Source: Clostridia bacterium
Lineage (GTDB): Bacteria > Bacillota > Clostridia > Oscillospirales > SIG627
Assembly (NCBI GenBank): GCA_017453605.1
Contig: JAFTEP010000317.1
Coordinates: 1 to 21,814 of the forward strand
Length of the DNA: 21,814 bases
Reading direction: 5' to 3'
Made by a program: the position numbers and the translations under genes. Below, one piece after another: positions 1-7,074 of this stretch. The notes below the pieces were generated by a model, which worked only from the letters and a program-made list of their open reading frames with translations, searched no databases and was not told the origin of the DNA. Each line of letters starts with the position of its first letter. Positions within the stretch are counted from its first letter, which is position 1.

Positions 1-2
1 GG

Positions 3-680
3 GAGCAGACCGGACTTTCGGAGTACCGCTATACCCTCAACGGCTTTTTGGAGATCCCCGACGGCGCGTTCAAGGACAACGCCGAAAAGCTGGAGGTCCA
101 CGACGGATTTTTAGTGTTTTCGATAGGTTTTCTTGCCGTCGCTCTCAAAAAGATCTCCGACGGGATCGTCACCGAAGAGCCCGGGATCGAAGACTTAGAG
201 TGCGATCCCGACGCAGACGCAATAGTGGGCAGATACGCCGTCGAGAAGATGATCTCTGCTGTCGGAGACGATTTCGGTCTGCATACCCGCGCCGAGGTCG
301 AAGCCGATCTGAAAAAGAGATCGGACGCCGGAGAGGACGTCTCGGAGGAACTCGGCGAACTCGACAGATCTTTCGGCGCGATAGTGGAATTCACCCCCGA
401 TCACAAGGTCGTCAACTGGATGAAGCTCCCCGCGGGAGTGGGCGAGAAGGAGATCGAAGAGGCGATCAAAGCGGGAGAGATAGAGGAAGTCAAGGACGGG
501 ATGTTCGCCGTCGGAGGCAAAAAGGAATGGAAGGCCTCTGGCGGTTCGTACTACTACGACACCGGCGAAACAAGAGAGCTTTTCGGCGAGGCTCAGAGCT
601 CCTGGGACGAACTCAAGCCCGACGCCGAGGGCCTGATCCCGTTTTCTTCGGGAATGATGCTTTTAAAAAAGATCGACTGA
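3..680 (+). CDS. Uncharacterised acidic protein, 3' portion (5' end outside window)
   Basis: The reading frame is open from base 3, so the gene begins left of the window; the TTG at 48 is only an internal leucine codon, preceded in frame by residues such as SEYRYTLNGF. About 225 residues are visible. The protein is acidic, with no membrane segment or signal in the visible part. The C-terminal third reads EFTPDHKVVNWMKLP, then an EEIEEAIKAGE-like helix, then a Trp/Tyr-rich stretch (KEWKASGGSYYYDTG) and a hydrophobic end. That layout is reminiscent of small lipocalin-like or beta-barrel hypothetical proteins of Clostridia, but this is family resemblance from memory and I assign no function. A strong terminator follows the TGA directly, so this is the last gene of its unit. 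Confidence 0.75.
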   Translation, partial: EQTGLSEYRYTLNGFLEIPDGAFKDNAEKLEVHDGFLVFSIGFLAVALKKISDGIVTEEPGIEDLECDPDADAIVGRYAVEKMISAVGDDFGLHTRAEVEADLKKRSDAGEDVSEELGELDRSFGAIVEFTPDHKVVNWMKLPAGVGEKEIEEAIKAGEIEEVKDGMFAVGGKKEWKASGGSYYYDTGETRELFGEAQSSWDELKPDAEGLIPFSSGMMLLKKID

Positions 681-697
681 GAATAGTTTTATGAAAG

Positions 698-729
698 GAT
701 CGGGAACTCTTTCGGTTCCCGGTCTTTTT
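698..729 (+). terminator. Rho-independent terminator after the first gene
   Basis: A 10-bp stem (698-707 with 715-724, containing one G-U pair) closes a 7-nt loop and is followed at once by five T. It starts 17 nt past the stop codon and marks the end of the leftmost transcription unit. Confidence 0.85.
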
Positions 730-769
730 GCTGCTCCATGGTTTTGTTTGGAATTTTTGGGGTTATTAT

Positions 770-1169
770 CTTCGTTTAAGGAAAGCTCGTTTTGCAAAAG
801 CATTCGGTATCTATCTCGTAGGTATAGTGCAGACAGCGTATGTGCTGCCATCGGATTCTACGCCTGAAAGAAAGCGGTTCAATGATCCCGTATCTGTTTT
901 CGGATACTGAAACGACTGATTTTTGTCGGGAAGTTGATCGAATTTAAATATCCGGAAATGATTTTTCATCAACAATACCATCCGTATACTTTCGACTCGA
1001 ATATACATTCGGGCTGCGTCCGGGAGATGCGCGAAAACTGCAGGTTAAAGATGTCAGCATTGAGACAGGTGAAATCAATTTCACACGCACAAAAAAATAC
1101 GCAGACAGGATCGTTGTAATGATTGAAGATAAACTGTTGATTGAGTTCGCTAAGCAAATTCATTATTGA
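770..1169 (+). pseudogene. Degraded tyrosine recombinase (phage/transposon integrase) remnant
   Basis: No intact ORF exists here, but joining two frames restores a recognisable integrase. Frame 2 (about 770-890) gives AKAFGIYLVGI and TAYVLPS, typical of the end of the SAM-like core-binding domain. Near 885-895 the match moves by +1 to frame 3, giving PYLFSDTE; an in-frame TAA lies at 945-947. The frame then reads VYFRLEYTFGLRPGDARKL, VKDVSIETGEI and KKYADRIVVM, the start of the catalytic domain including the first catalytic Arg (GLRPG). It ends at TGA 1167-1169, before the HxxR and Tyr motifs. At least one frameshift, one internal stop and loss of the C-terminal catalytic residues mean it cannot be active. 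It is AT-rich compared with most flanking genes. The left limit is approximate. Confidence 0.7.
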
Positions 1170-1193
1170 AAAACTGCAAAAAATGAAGTATTC

Positions 1194-1199
1194 TATAAT
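1194..1199 (+). promoter_or_regulatory. -10 box (TATAAT) upstream of the XRE regulator
   Basis: A perfect TATAAT lies 41 bp upstream of the ATG at 1241. The nearest -35-like hexamer (TTGAAA, 1166-1171) is 22 bp away, too far for a standard promoter, so the -35 assignment is weak. The promoter sits immediately beyond the integrase remnant. Confidence 0.4.
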
Positions 1200-1240
1200 T
1201 ACCGGATGCGCACCGATTATTAACTGAAAGGGATGGTACT

Positions 1241-2341
1241 ATGAAATTAAATTTATCTGAAATGCTGAAACAATTCAGAAAAGAGAAAAACTATACCCAG
1301 GAAGATGTCGCCTCAAATCTCGGGGTAACGTATCAGGCAGTTAGCCGTTGGGAAAACGGTTTATCTTATCCGGACATTGAATTATTACCTTCAATCGCGG
1401 CTTTGTTCGGTGTTTCGCTCGACAAACTTTTTGAGATCGACAAAGAAAGCGAAGCGTCGAAAATCGAAAAATATCATTCGGAAGACAAAGAAATCGAAGA
1501 AAACATAGACGAACAAATAAAACTCGTTAAAAAATTCATTTCTGAAACGCCGAATTGCTGTTATTTCAAATTCCGTTTGATAAATCTCTATCATAGTATG
1601 GGGTTGGAAAAAGCAAGAAAGAAACTTGAAGAAATGCGGTCGCTTTGTTTATTTATTGTCGATCATTCTACAGACATGGATTGGTACAGAGATTATGCGA
1701 TCAGTCGAGTTATAGATGTGGAAAATGAAGATAGAGTTAACGAATGGTATTCGCTGCTTGACAACAGGAGCAGAATCACTTCTGTTGAAGCGGAACGTGG
1801 CAGGTATTATTACCGCGGAGAAGTTGAGAGCTTTAATATAATAATGCAATCTCATTTTTATACTACTTTGACAGAAACGTTTACCCATGATTTTTGCAAA
1901 CTTGATGCAAAATCATTCAAGAACGCCCAATCACGTGTTGACGGACAGAAAACAATACTAAAGATCATTGACGCCCTGCGAGATCCGAAAAAAGACAATG
2001 ATGCTTGGATCTTTGACAGGATATTTGCTTTATTACGTTTGTCTGCCGGATGCTTCGGATCGGGATACGTCGAAGATGGATATGCCGCTTTGAAAGAAAG
2101 CATCGTCTTGTGTTTGAAACTCTGTGAGATACCGGTCGGAACAGAATTATACTACAACAGTCCGGCTCTTGATTTGCTGACAAAAAAAGTTGAAAAAAAC
2201 AGCGTACTGAGAGCGATTAATAACACCTATCTTTCATATACAAACCCTGAAGGAGGAGAATGGTTCAACGACGTCAGAAAAGAAGAAAAGTATCAGTCAT
2301 TGGTTTCAAAACTGAAAGCGCTGTTGCCGAATAAGGTTTGA
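1241..2341 (+). CDS. XRE-family helix-turn-helix regulator with long C-terminal region
   Basis: Residues 5-60 form a Cro/C1-type HTH: EMLKQFRKEKNYTQEDVA, then VTYQAVSRWENGLSYPDI and a LFGVSLDKLFE helix, as in many Clostridia regulators. The remaining 300 residues start with a charged, Glu/Lys-rich linker (about 65-100). They continue as an alpha-helical region with no motif I recognise, possibly a TPR-like or ligand-sensing domain. The ATG at 1241 is preceded by AAAGGGATGG as ribosome binding site. The gene is visibly AT-richer than most of the window and follows a dead integrase, consistent with acquisition by transfer. It ends at a bidirectional terminator. The regulated target is unknown; no partner gene of the same composition lies next to it. 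Confidence 0.88.
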   Translation: MKLNLSEMLKQFRKEKNYTQEDVASNLGVTYQAVSRWENGLSYPDIELLPSIAALFGVSLDKLFEIDKESEASKIEKYHSEDKEIEENIDEQIKLVKKFISETPNCCYFKFRLINLYHSMGLEKARKKLEEMRSLCLFIVDHSTDMDWYRDYAISRVIDVENEDRVNEWYSLLDNRSRITSVEAERGRYYYRGEVESFNIIMQSHFYTTLTETFTHDFCKLDAKSFKNAQSRVDGQKTILKIIDALRDPKKDNDAWIFDRIFALLRLSAGCFGSGYVEDGYAALKESIVLCLKLCEIPVGTELYYNSPALDLLTKKVEKNSVLRAINNTYLSYTNPEGGEWFNDVRKEEKYQSLVSKLKALLPNKV

Positions 2342-2418
2342 TTGTTATAATCCCGCGCTTCGTCAGAAGCTAAAGAACAACGCAGCTCGCGCATTATTAT
2401 CGGTATGCCCGTATACGA

Positions 2419-2456
2419 AAAGACGCGGAGGCGGCCCGTACCGCTTCCGCGTCTTT
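2419..2456. terminator. Bidirectional intrinsic terminator between convergent genes
   Basis: A 16-bp stem (2419-2434 with 2441-2456, one G-U pair) encloses a 6-nt loop. Its A-rich left base and T-rich right base, followed by ATCTTTT, suit termination from both directions. It lies between the XRE gene (plus) and the GNAT gene (minus). Confidence 0.85.
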
Positions 2457-2472
2457 ATCTTTTATGGAGAGT

Positions 2473-3015
2473 TCACCCGAGGTCGATATTATATATCTCG
2501 AGATACTTCTTTTCGTCCGGCTCGAATTCGCGGCGAACGAAAACCCCGCCGTTGGAGACGATCGTGCGGCGGCTCGCCTCGTTTTCCTCAAGACAGCTCA
2601 CCATCACTTTTTTTATGCCTATCGTCCGGCAGAATTTGAGCGAGAGCGCGAGCATCCGTTTGGCGAAGCCCTTTCTTCTCTCCGTCGGTCGCACGGAATA
2701 GCCGATGTGCCCGGCGTATTTTTTCAAGTATTCGTTTAAATAATGGCGCACCTGGACCATACCCACGATCCTGCCGTCGGACTCCCTGACGCCGATGAAC
2801 TGCGTGGCGACGACCTTTCCCTCGGGAACGGTTTCCCGATCGCGGTATTTATTGACCTCTTCCAGCCATTTTTCGCCGGTATCGCAGCGGCGGAGCGGCC
2901 CCGTGCCGTCCATCGAATCGCCGGATGCGAGAAACTCTTCTCTGTATTCTTCGTATTGTTTGAAGTATTTTTCGCCCGGTATCTCAAGGCGTATAACGCC
3001 GTCTGAAAAAGTCAT
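2473..3015 (-). CDS. GNAT-family N-acetyltransferase
   Basis: The 180-residue protein has the Gcn5 fold signature. Strand beta4 (GRIVGMVQVRHYLN, about 81-94) leads into HIGYSVRPTERRKGFAKRML (103-122), which contains the acetyl-CoA pyrophosphate-binding R-x-x-G-x-A loop. ENEASRRTIVSNGGVF (144-159) is the typical helix and strand near the C-terminus. It probably moves an acetyl group from acetyl-CoA to an amine; the substrate cannot be told. I chose the ATG at 3015 because AGAAGGA precedes it at good spacing. An ATG 21 nt upstream (3036) lies inside the previous gene and has no ribosome binding site. The gene begins 2 bp after the HD-GYP stop, so the two are translationally coupled. Confidence 0.88.
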   Translation of the reverse strand: MTFSDGVIRLEIPGEKYFKQYEEYREEFLASGDSMDGTGPLRRCDTGEKWLEEVNKYRDRETVPEGKVVATQFIGVRESDGRIVGMVQVRHYLNEYLKKYAGHIGYSVRPTERRKGFAKRMLALSLKFCRTIGIKKVMVSCLEENEASRRTIVSNGGVFVRREFEPDEKKYLEIYNIDLG

Positions 3016-3017
3016 TT

Positions 3018-4385
3018 TCAATCCTTCTTTTCCCATGTTTTCGAGCGCGCCGCTTCAAGGAGCGCGTCCTTCATCTGCAGGACGTTTTCCATAATGAAAG
3101 GATCAAAGTGCGTCCCGCTCTCGGATTCCATGATGCCGAGCGCCTTTTCGGGGTCTATCGGCTGTTTGTAGACTCTCGGAGAAATGAGCGCGTCGTACAC
3201 GTCCGCGACCGCCATTATCCTCGCCGGGAGCGGGATCTCTTCGCCGCTGAGTCCCCGGGGATATCCGCCGCCGTCCCATCTCTCGTGGTGGCCAAGCGCG
3301 ATCTGTCCGGCTATTCTCACAAAGTCGCTGTCCTCTATCCCGCTGAATATGTTGCCGATCATACTGCCGCCCTTGGTGGTGTGGCTCTTCATCTTTTCAA
3401 ATTCCTCGGGAGTGAGTTTTCCCGGCTTCAGAAGTATCACGTCCGAAACGGCGATCTTTCCTATGTCGTGAAGAGGCGCCGCCCTCTCGAAAAGCCGGAT
3501 CTTCTCGTCCGTCAGCTCTGAGCTGAACCGGGGATCGGTTTTCAGTTTTTCGCAGATCATCCCGACGTAACTCTTCGTGCGCTGAACGTGGTCGCCGGTG
3601 CCCTCGTCGCGGTTCTCGATGAGCGTCGCGAGAGCGTCGATGACGTGGCTCTGCATCGAGTTCATGCGCCGCATATCGTCGTTGATCTTATTTGAAAGAT
3701 CTCTCTGCTTGTTGAGCATGCTCCTGTTGCGCCTCGTGACGCCGAAGACGAGCGACACGATGGCGAGCGCGCAGAAGAGCCTCGGCATCGCGTAGTGGTA
3801 GAACAGCTCGAGCATCCTCTTGGGCGTGGCGATGGCGATCCTGTTCGCCAGACTCTTGGCGCCCTCGTCGCTGAGCATCCCCTTGATGAAGTTGCGGTCC
3901 TGGGAACCGAAAAAGAAGCTCCCGTAGACCCCGACGATCACGAGCAGGGCGGTGGCGACGAATATCCACACCATCAGTTTTTTCTGATAGCGGTACTGCG
4001 CGGCGATCAGCGCGGGGAGCGCGTTCAGGATGACCACGTTGTGGCTCATCGCGACGCAGATCAGCGCGATCCCGACGAACGCCGAGACGATTATCAGGTA
4101 TTTCAGTCCCTCGAATTCCGTCAGGGACGGCGTTTTTTTGAGCGCTCTGTCGTGGATCAAGACAGCGATCGACGGAAGGAGAAAGAAGAAAAACGAGACC
4201 GAGACCGTGAAGAGCATCACTGTCTTTGAGGCGGTGAAAACGCCGAGCTCGTTCAGGATGAAAGAGGCGAGGACGAAAAGACACATCACGCCGAACACCT
4301 TCAGATTGAAAACGTTCGCTTTCGTGTCCGCTTCGCGCGAGATAGGGTCTCTCTTATCCTGCAGCCATGCTTGGTTTGAAATCAT
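3018..4385 (-). CDS. Membrane HD-GYP domain protein, probable cyclic-di-GMP phosphodiesterase
   Basis: The first half (455 residues in total) holds about six hydrophobic segments (roughly 30-48, 57-78, 95-113, 115-130, 137-158 and 200-216) with an extended loop at 160-198. A short coiled linker leads to an HD-GYP domain from about 245. Visible motifs are H266 in GTGDHV, H306-D307 in APLHDIGKIAV, HHERWDGGGYPRGL (366-379, with the GYP tripeptide) and ARIMAVADVYDAL (388-400). All are needed for a bimetal c-di-GMP hydrolase. HD-GYP proteins normally cleave c-di-GMP to pGpG or GMP, so the membrane half is probably the sensor. AAAGGA precedes the ATG. The 59-bp gap to the FGGY kinase has no hairpin; read-through from the kinase promoter is possible, though a TTTACT-like box in the gap could be its own promoter. 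Confidence 0.9.
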   Translation of the reverse strand: MISNQAWLQDKRDPISREADTKANVFNLKVFGVMCLFVLASFILNELGVFTASKTVMLFTVSVSFFFFLLPSIAVLIHDRALKKTPSLTEFEGLKYLIIVSAFVGIALICVAMSHNVVILNALPALIAAQYRYQKKLMVWIFVATALLVIVGVYGSFFFGSQDRNFIKGMLSDEGAKSLANRIAIATPKRMLELFYHYAMPRLFCALAIVSLVFGVTRRNRSMLNKQRDLSNKINDDMRRMNSMQSHVIDALATLIENRDEGTGDHVQRTKSYVGMICEKLKTDPRFSSELTDEKIRLFERAAPLHDIGKIAVSDVILLKPGKLTPEEFEKMKSHTTKGGSMIGNIFSGIEDSDFVRIAGQIALGHHERWDGGGYPRGLSGEEIPLPARIMAVADVYDALISPRVYKQPIDPEKALGIMESESGTHFDPFIMENVLQMKDALLEAARSKTWEKKD

Positions 4386-4444
4386 TTTCTTTTTTCCTTT
4401 CGGGATCCGTTATAATAAAATAATAAACCTGAAAAGTAAATCGT

Positions 4445-5800
4445 TCAATGTTTTTCTTTTTCTGCGGCCCGGCTCATTTTTTCGAACGCCTCTTTTTCGC
4501 TCCCGTAGAGCCCGATCCCCATTCCCGCAAGAAGCGCCGATCCGACCGCTCCCGCGGACTGACCGTTGACCGTCTTCACATCCTGCCCGATCACTTCTCC
4601 GAGAACGCGGGTGCAGATCGGGGAATTGGTTATCCCGCCGATCGCGGTTATCCTCTCCGCTCTCAGACCGCAGGTTTTGAGTTTTTCAAGGTTCTCTTTG
4701 AGAAGGAGCGCCGCGCCCTCGATGATCGCGCGGGCGATAAAATGTTTTTCAAAGCCCTTCGCGCGCTCTTTGTCGTCAGCGTCGAAATTGAACCTGAGCC
4801 CTCCGCAGCCGAGCGGAGCCTCGCCGACCATCCCGTCGAATTCCCTGTGAGGGATGACGCCGAAAAACCCCTCGCGAAGGGCGTTGATCTTCTCGGTGAC
4901 CGAGGTCAGCGATTTCATCACGCACCACGGGGCGCCGTGAATCAAAAAGCGGTCTACGAGCCCCCCGGTGGACAGCGCGAAATCTCTGTCCGGCACCGGG
5001 AACAGCTCCACCCACGAGGTCCCGCAGGAAAGGAGCAGGTCGCCCTCCTCAAGGACTCCCGCGCCCATCGCTCCGGAAGGATGGTCGAAGGTCCCGAGAA
5101 CGACTTTTGCGCCGCGGGAAAGACCAAGGCTTTGGGCGGCTTCGTCCGTGACTTCGCCGAGGACGGTGCCTTTCGGGAAGATCGGCGGAAGCTTCGTTTC
5201 GTCGAGCCCGAATCTTTTTATGAGAGGAAGGTTCCAGACGCCGTTTTTCTGATCTGTAAGATACGACGGCGTCGCCATCGAGTGGCTGAGCCCCCAATTT
5301 CCGGTCAACCGGAAATTGAGATACTCCGCGCTCATCGCCATAAACGCGGTCTTTTTTAATATCTCCGGCTCGTGAACGCTTAAATACGCGAGATTTGCCG
5401 CCGGCATCCCGTGTCCGAGCGGCCAGCCGCAGACGCGGTACAAGTCCTTCTGCTCCTTTTCGGTGTAGACTTTGTCCAGGTCCTCCTGAGAGACCTTCGT
5501 CTGCCAGCCGATTATCGGGGTCAGAGGCTTCATATTTTCGTCTAAAAACACGGGATTTCCGCTCGCGCAGCAGGAGCAGAGCGCGCTCGGCGGCTCGGGA
5601 GAAACGTCCGCGAGGGCCTTTATCACGCTTTCGCAGGCCGAAACGAAGCCTTCGGGGTCAAGAAAGCGTCCCTCGCCCTCGATGATGTATTCAAACGGCG
5701 CGGACTTCGTGCAGATCACGCGCGCGTCTTCTCCGACAAGCGCGCCCTTGACGGCGGAAGTCCCTATATCGAGCCCTATGAGAAATCTTTTTTTGTCCAT
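4445..5800 (-). CDS. FGGY-family carbohydrate kinase (xylulokinase-like)
   Basis: The 451-residue protein has both actin-like ATPase halves of FGGY kinases. The phosphate-1 motif GLDIGTSAVKG is at 9-19, with a substrate region CASGNPVFLDENMKPLTPII (78-97). TFDHPSGAMGAG (237-248) has the expected catalytic Asp239, followed by LLLSCGTSWVE. The C-terminal half carries IIEGAALLLKENLE and AIGGITNSP, then GQSAGAVGSALLAG. These enzymes phosphorylate free ketoses or polyols with ATP. The closest feel is xylulokinase/ribulokinase, but the true sugar is unknown. I chose the ATG at 5800: GGGAGG precedes it and the glycine-rich motif then sits at the usual distance. The ORF can be read further upstream to 5962, but that stretch covers the promoter. 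The gene is divergent from the amidohydrolase operon, which supports a shared pathway and regulator. Confidence 0.92.
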   Translation of the reverse strand: MDKKRFLIGLDIGTSAVKGALVGEDARVICTKSAPFEYIIEGEGRFLDPEGFVSACESVIKALADVSPEPPSALCSCCASGNPVFLDENMKPLTPIIGWQTKVSQEDLDKVYTEKEQKDLYRVCGWPLGHGMPAANLAYLSVHEPEILKKTAFMAMSAEYLNFRLTGNWGLSHSMATPSYLTDQKNGVWNLPLIKRFGLDETKLPPIFPKGTVLGEVTDEAAQSLGLSRGAKVVLGTFDHPSGAMGAGVLEEGDLLLSCGTSWVELFPVPDRDFALSTGGLVDRFLIHGAPWCVMKSLTSVTEKINALREGFFGVIPHREFDGMVGEAPLGCGGLRFNFDADDKERAKGFEKHFIARAIIEGAALLLKENLEKLKTCGLRAERITAIGGITNSPICTRVLGEVIGQDVKTVNGQSAGAVGSALLAGMGIGLYGSEKEAFEKMSRAAEKEKH

Positions 5801-5840
5801 CCCGGCCTCCCGAAATATTTGATTTTTGTCTTTATAAGTT

Positions 5841-5868
5841 ATTATATATGGAAAAATCGTTTTGTCAA
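5841..5868 (-). promoter_or_regulatory. Sigma-70 type promoter for the FGGY kinase
   Basis: On the minus strand there is a consensus TTGACA (5863-5868) and a consensus TATAAT (5841-5846) with a 16-bp spacer, about 40 bp upstream of the start codon. Both hexamers are perfect, so it should be strong unless repressed. The -35 box overlaps an inverted repeat. Confidence 0.85.
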
Positions 5869-5883
5869 TGGAAATATTCCATT
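5867..5883. promoter_or_regulatory. Candidate operator: 17-bp inverted repeat in the divergent promoter region
   Basis: AATGGAAATATTCCATT has perfect 7-bp arms around a 3-bp centre and overlaps the -35 box of the kinase promoter by two bases. A looser outer pair flanks it: TTTTGTCAA at 5860-5868 and TTGATAAAA at 5887-5895. It also lies 17 bp upstream of the -35 of the rightward promoter. A repressor bound here would block the kinase promoter and could affect both. No regulator gene lies beside it in this window. Confidence 0.6.
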
Positions 5884-5899
5884 CCTTTGATAAAATCGG

Positions 5900-5928
5900 T
5901 TTACTTTTTCGGGAGCATGTGATATAAT
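5900..5928 (+). promoter_or_regulatory. Promoter for the amidohydrolase-isomerase operon
   Basis: The -10 box TATAAT (5923-5928) is preceded by TGA, an extended -10 element. The -35 box TTTACT (5900-5905) is 17 bp upstream and matches consensus at four of six bases. It leaves a 5' leader of about 55 nt before the ATG at 5992. Confidence 0.75.
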
Positions 5929-5991
5929 CAGCCTTGAAAGAGCGGAATCTTTTTCGCCGCAAAACAAACGAACTATCAAGGAGCAGAGAAT

Positions 5992-7062
5992 ATGGCGCTG
6001 TTTGAAGTCACACCGAACGACAGGAAGATCTACGAGCAGGAACTCAAAGACTTTCTTCCCTCAAAGATCATCGACGTCCACACTCACGTCTGGCTCGAGA
6101 GCCTCACGACAAAACGCCCGGCGGGCGAGGATTCGAGAGCGGTCACCTGGCCGAGTCTCGTCGCAAAAGACAACAGCATAGAGGACCTTCAGGAGACCTA
6201 CAGACTTTTGTTCCCCGGAAAAGACGTCAAGGCTCTGATGTTCACCAGCGCGGTCCGCAGCATCGAGACCGGAAGAAAAAACAACGACTACGTCAGCGAG
6301 GCGTCGCGCCGCACGGGCTGGCCCGCCTTATACTACAGCCACCCGACCCAGAGCGCCGACGAGATCGAAAAAAAGATCAGGGACGGACACTTTTTAGGGC
6401 TCAAAAGCTATCTCAGCCTCTCTCCGGCGTATCTTCCCGAGGCTGAAATACGCATTTTCGATTTCTTCCCGCACGAACAGCTCAAAAGGCTCGATTCGAT
6501 GGGCGCGATCGCGATGCTCCACATCCCGAGAAATCTCAGACTTCGCGACCCGGTCAACCTCGAACAGATCCTCGAGATCAAGGACAGATACCCGAACCTG
6601 CGCCTGATCGTCGCTCATATCGGCAGGGCGTACGTCAAAGAGGACGTCGGAAACGCCTTCACGGATTATCTCAACCGCGTCCCCGATCTTATGTACGATT
6701 TCTGCGCCAACTGCTGCGAGTTCGCGATAACGGAGGTCATCAAAAACGCCGGACCCAAGCACGTCATGTTCGGCACCGATATGCCGATCCTCAGGATGCG
6801 CACCCACAGGATCGAGGAGAACGGCACCTACATCAACCTCATCCCGCCCGGACTCTACGGCGATCCCTCCCAGGACCGCCACCTCAGGGAGGTCAGCCCC
6901 GAAGAAGCCGAAAAGATCACGTTCTTTGCTTACGAGGAACTGCTCGCGTTCAAGAGAGCCTGCAAAACTCTCGGAATGACCTCATCCGACGTCGAGGATA
7001 TGATGTATAACAACGCAAACGATCTCATAAACGGCGCGAGAAAGTCCATTTACGGAGAATGA
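5992..7062 (+). CDS. Amidohydrolase_2-family metal-dependent hydrolase
   Basis: The 356-residue TIM-barrel hydrolase resembles the Amidohydrolase_2/COG2159 group. The N-terminal metal motif is DVHTHV (His30, His32). Further likely ligands are Lys138 in GLKSY, His177 in LHIPR, His209 in AHIGRAY and Asp263 in MFGTDMP, in the order typical of the superfamily. Related enzymes hydrolyse lactones or decarboxylate and hydrate ring acids; a lactonase-like step fits a sugar pathway, but this is inference. AAGGAG lies 8 nt before the ATG. It is the first gene of a four-gene operon (12 bp to the next), divergent from the FGGY kinase. Cys239, Cys241 and Cys242 (ANCCEF) cluster before the final barrel strands and are unusual. 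Confidence 0.88.
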   Translation: MALFEVTPNDRKIYEQELKDFLPSKIIDVHTHVWLESLTTKRPAGEDSRAVTWPSLVAKDNSIEDLQETYRLLFPGKDVKALMFTSAVRSIETGRKNNDYVSEASRRTGWPALYYSHPTQSADEIEKKIRDGHFLGLKSYLSLSPAYLPEAEIRIFDFFPHEQLKRLDSMGAIAMLHIPRNLRLRDPVNLEQILEIKDRYPNLRLIVAHIGRAYVKEDVGNAFTDYLNRVPDLMYDFCANCCEFAITEVIKNAGPKHVMFGTDMPILRMRTHRIEENGTYINLIPPGLYGDPSQDRHLREVSPEEAEKITFFAYEELLAFKRACKTLGMTSSDVEDMMYNNANDLINGARKSIYGE

Positions 7063-7074
7063 TCGGAGAAAAAA

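Noticed and set aside
5801..5962. N-terminal extension of the FGGY kinase
   Set aside because: The extra 54 codons cover the consensus promoter and inverted repeat, and the strong ribosome binding site sits at the ATG 5800 start.
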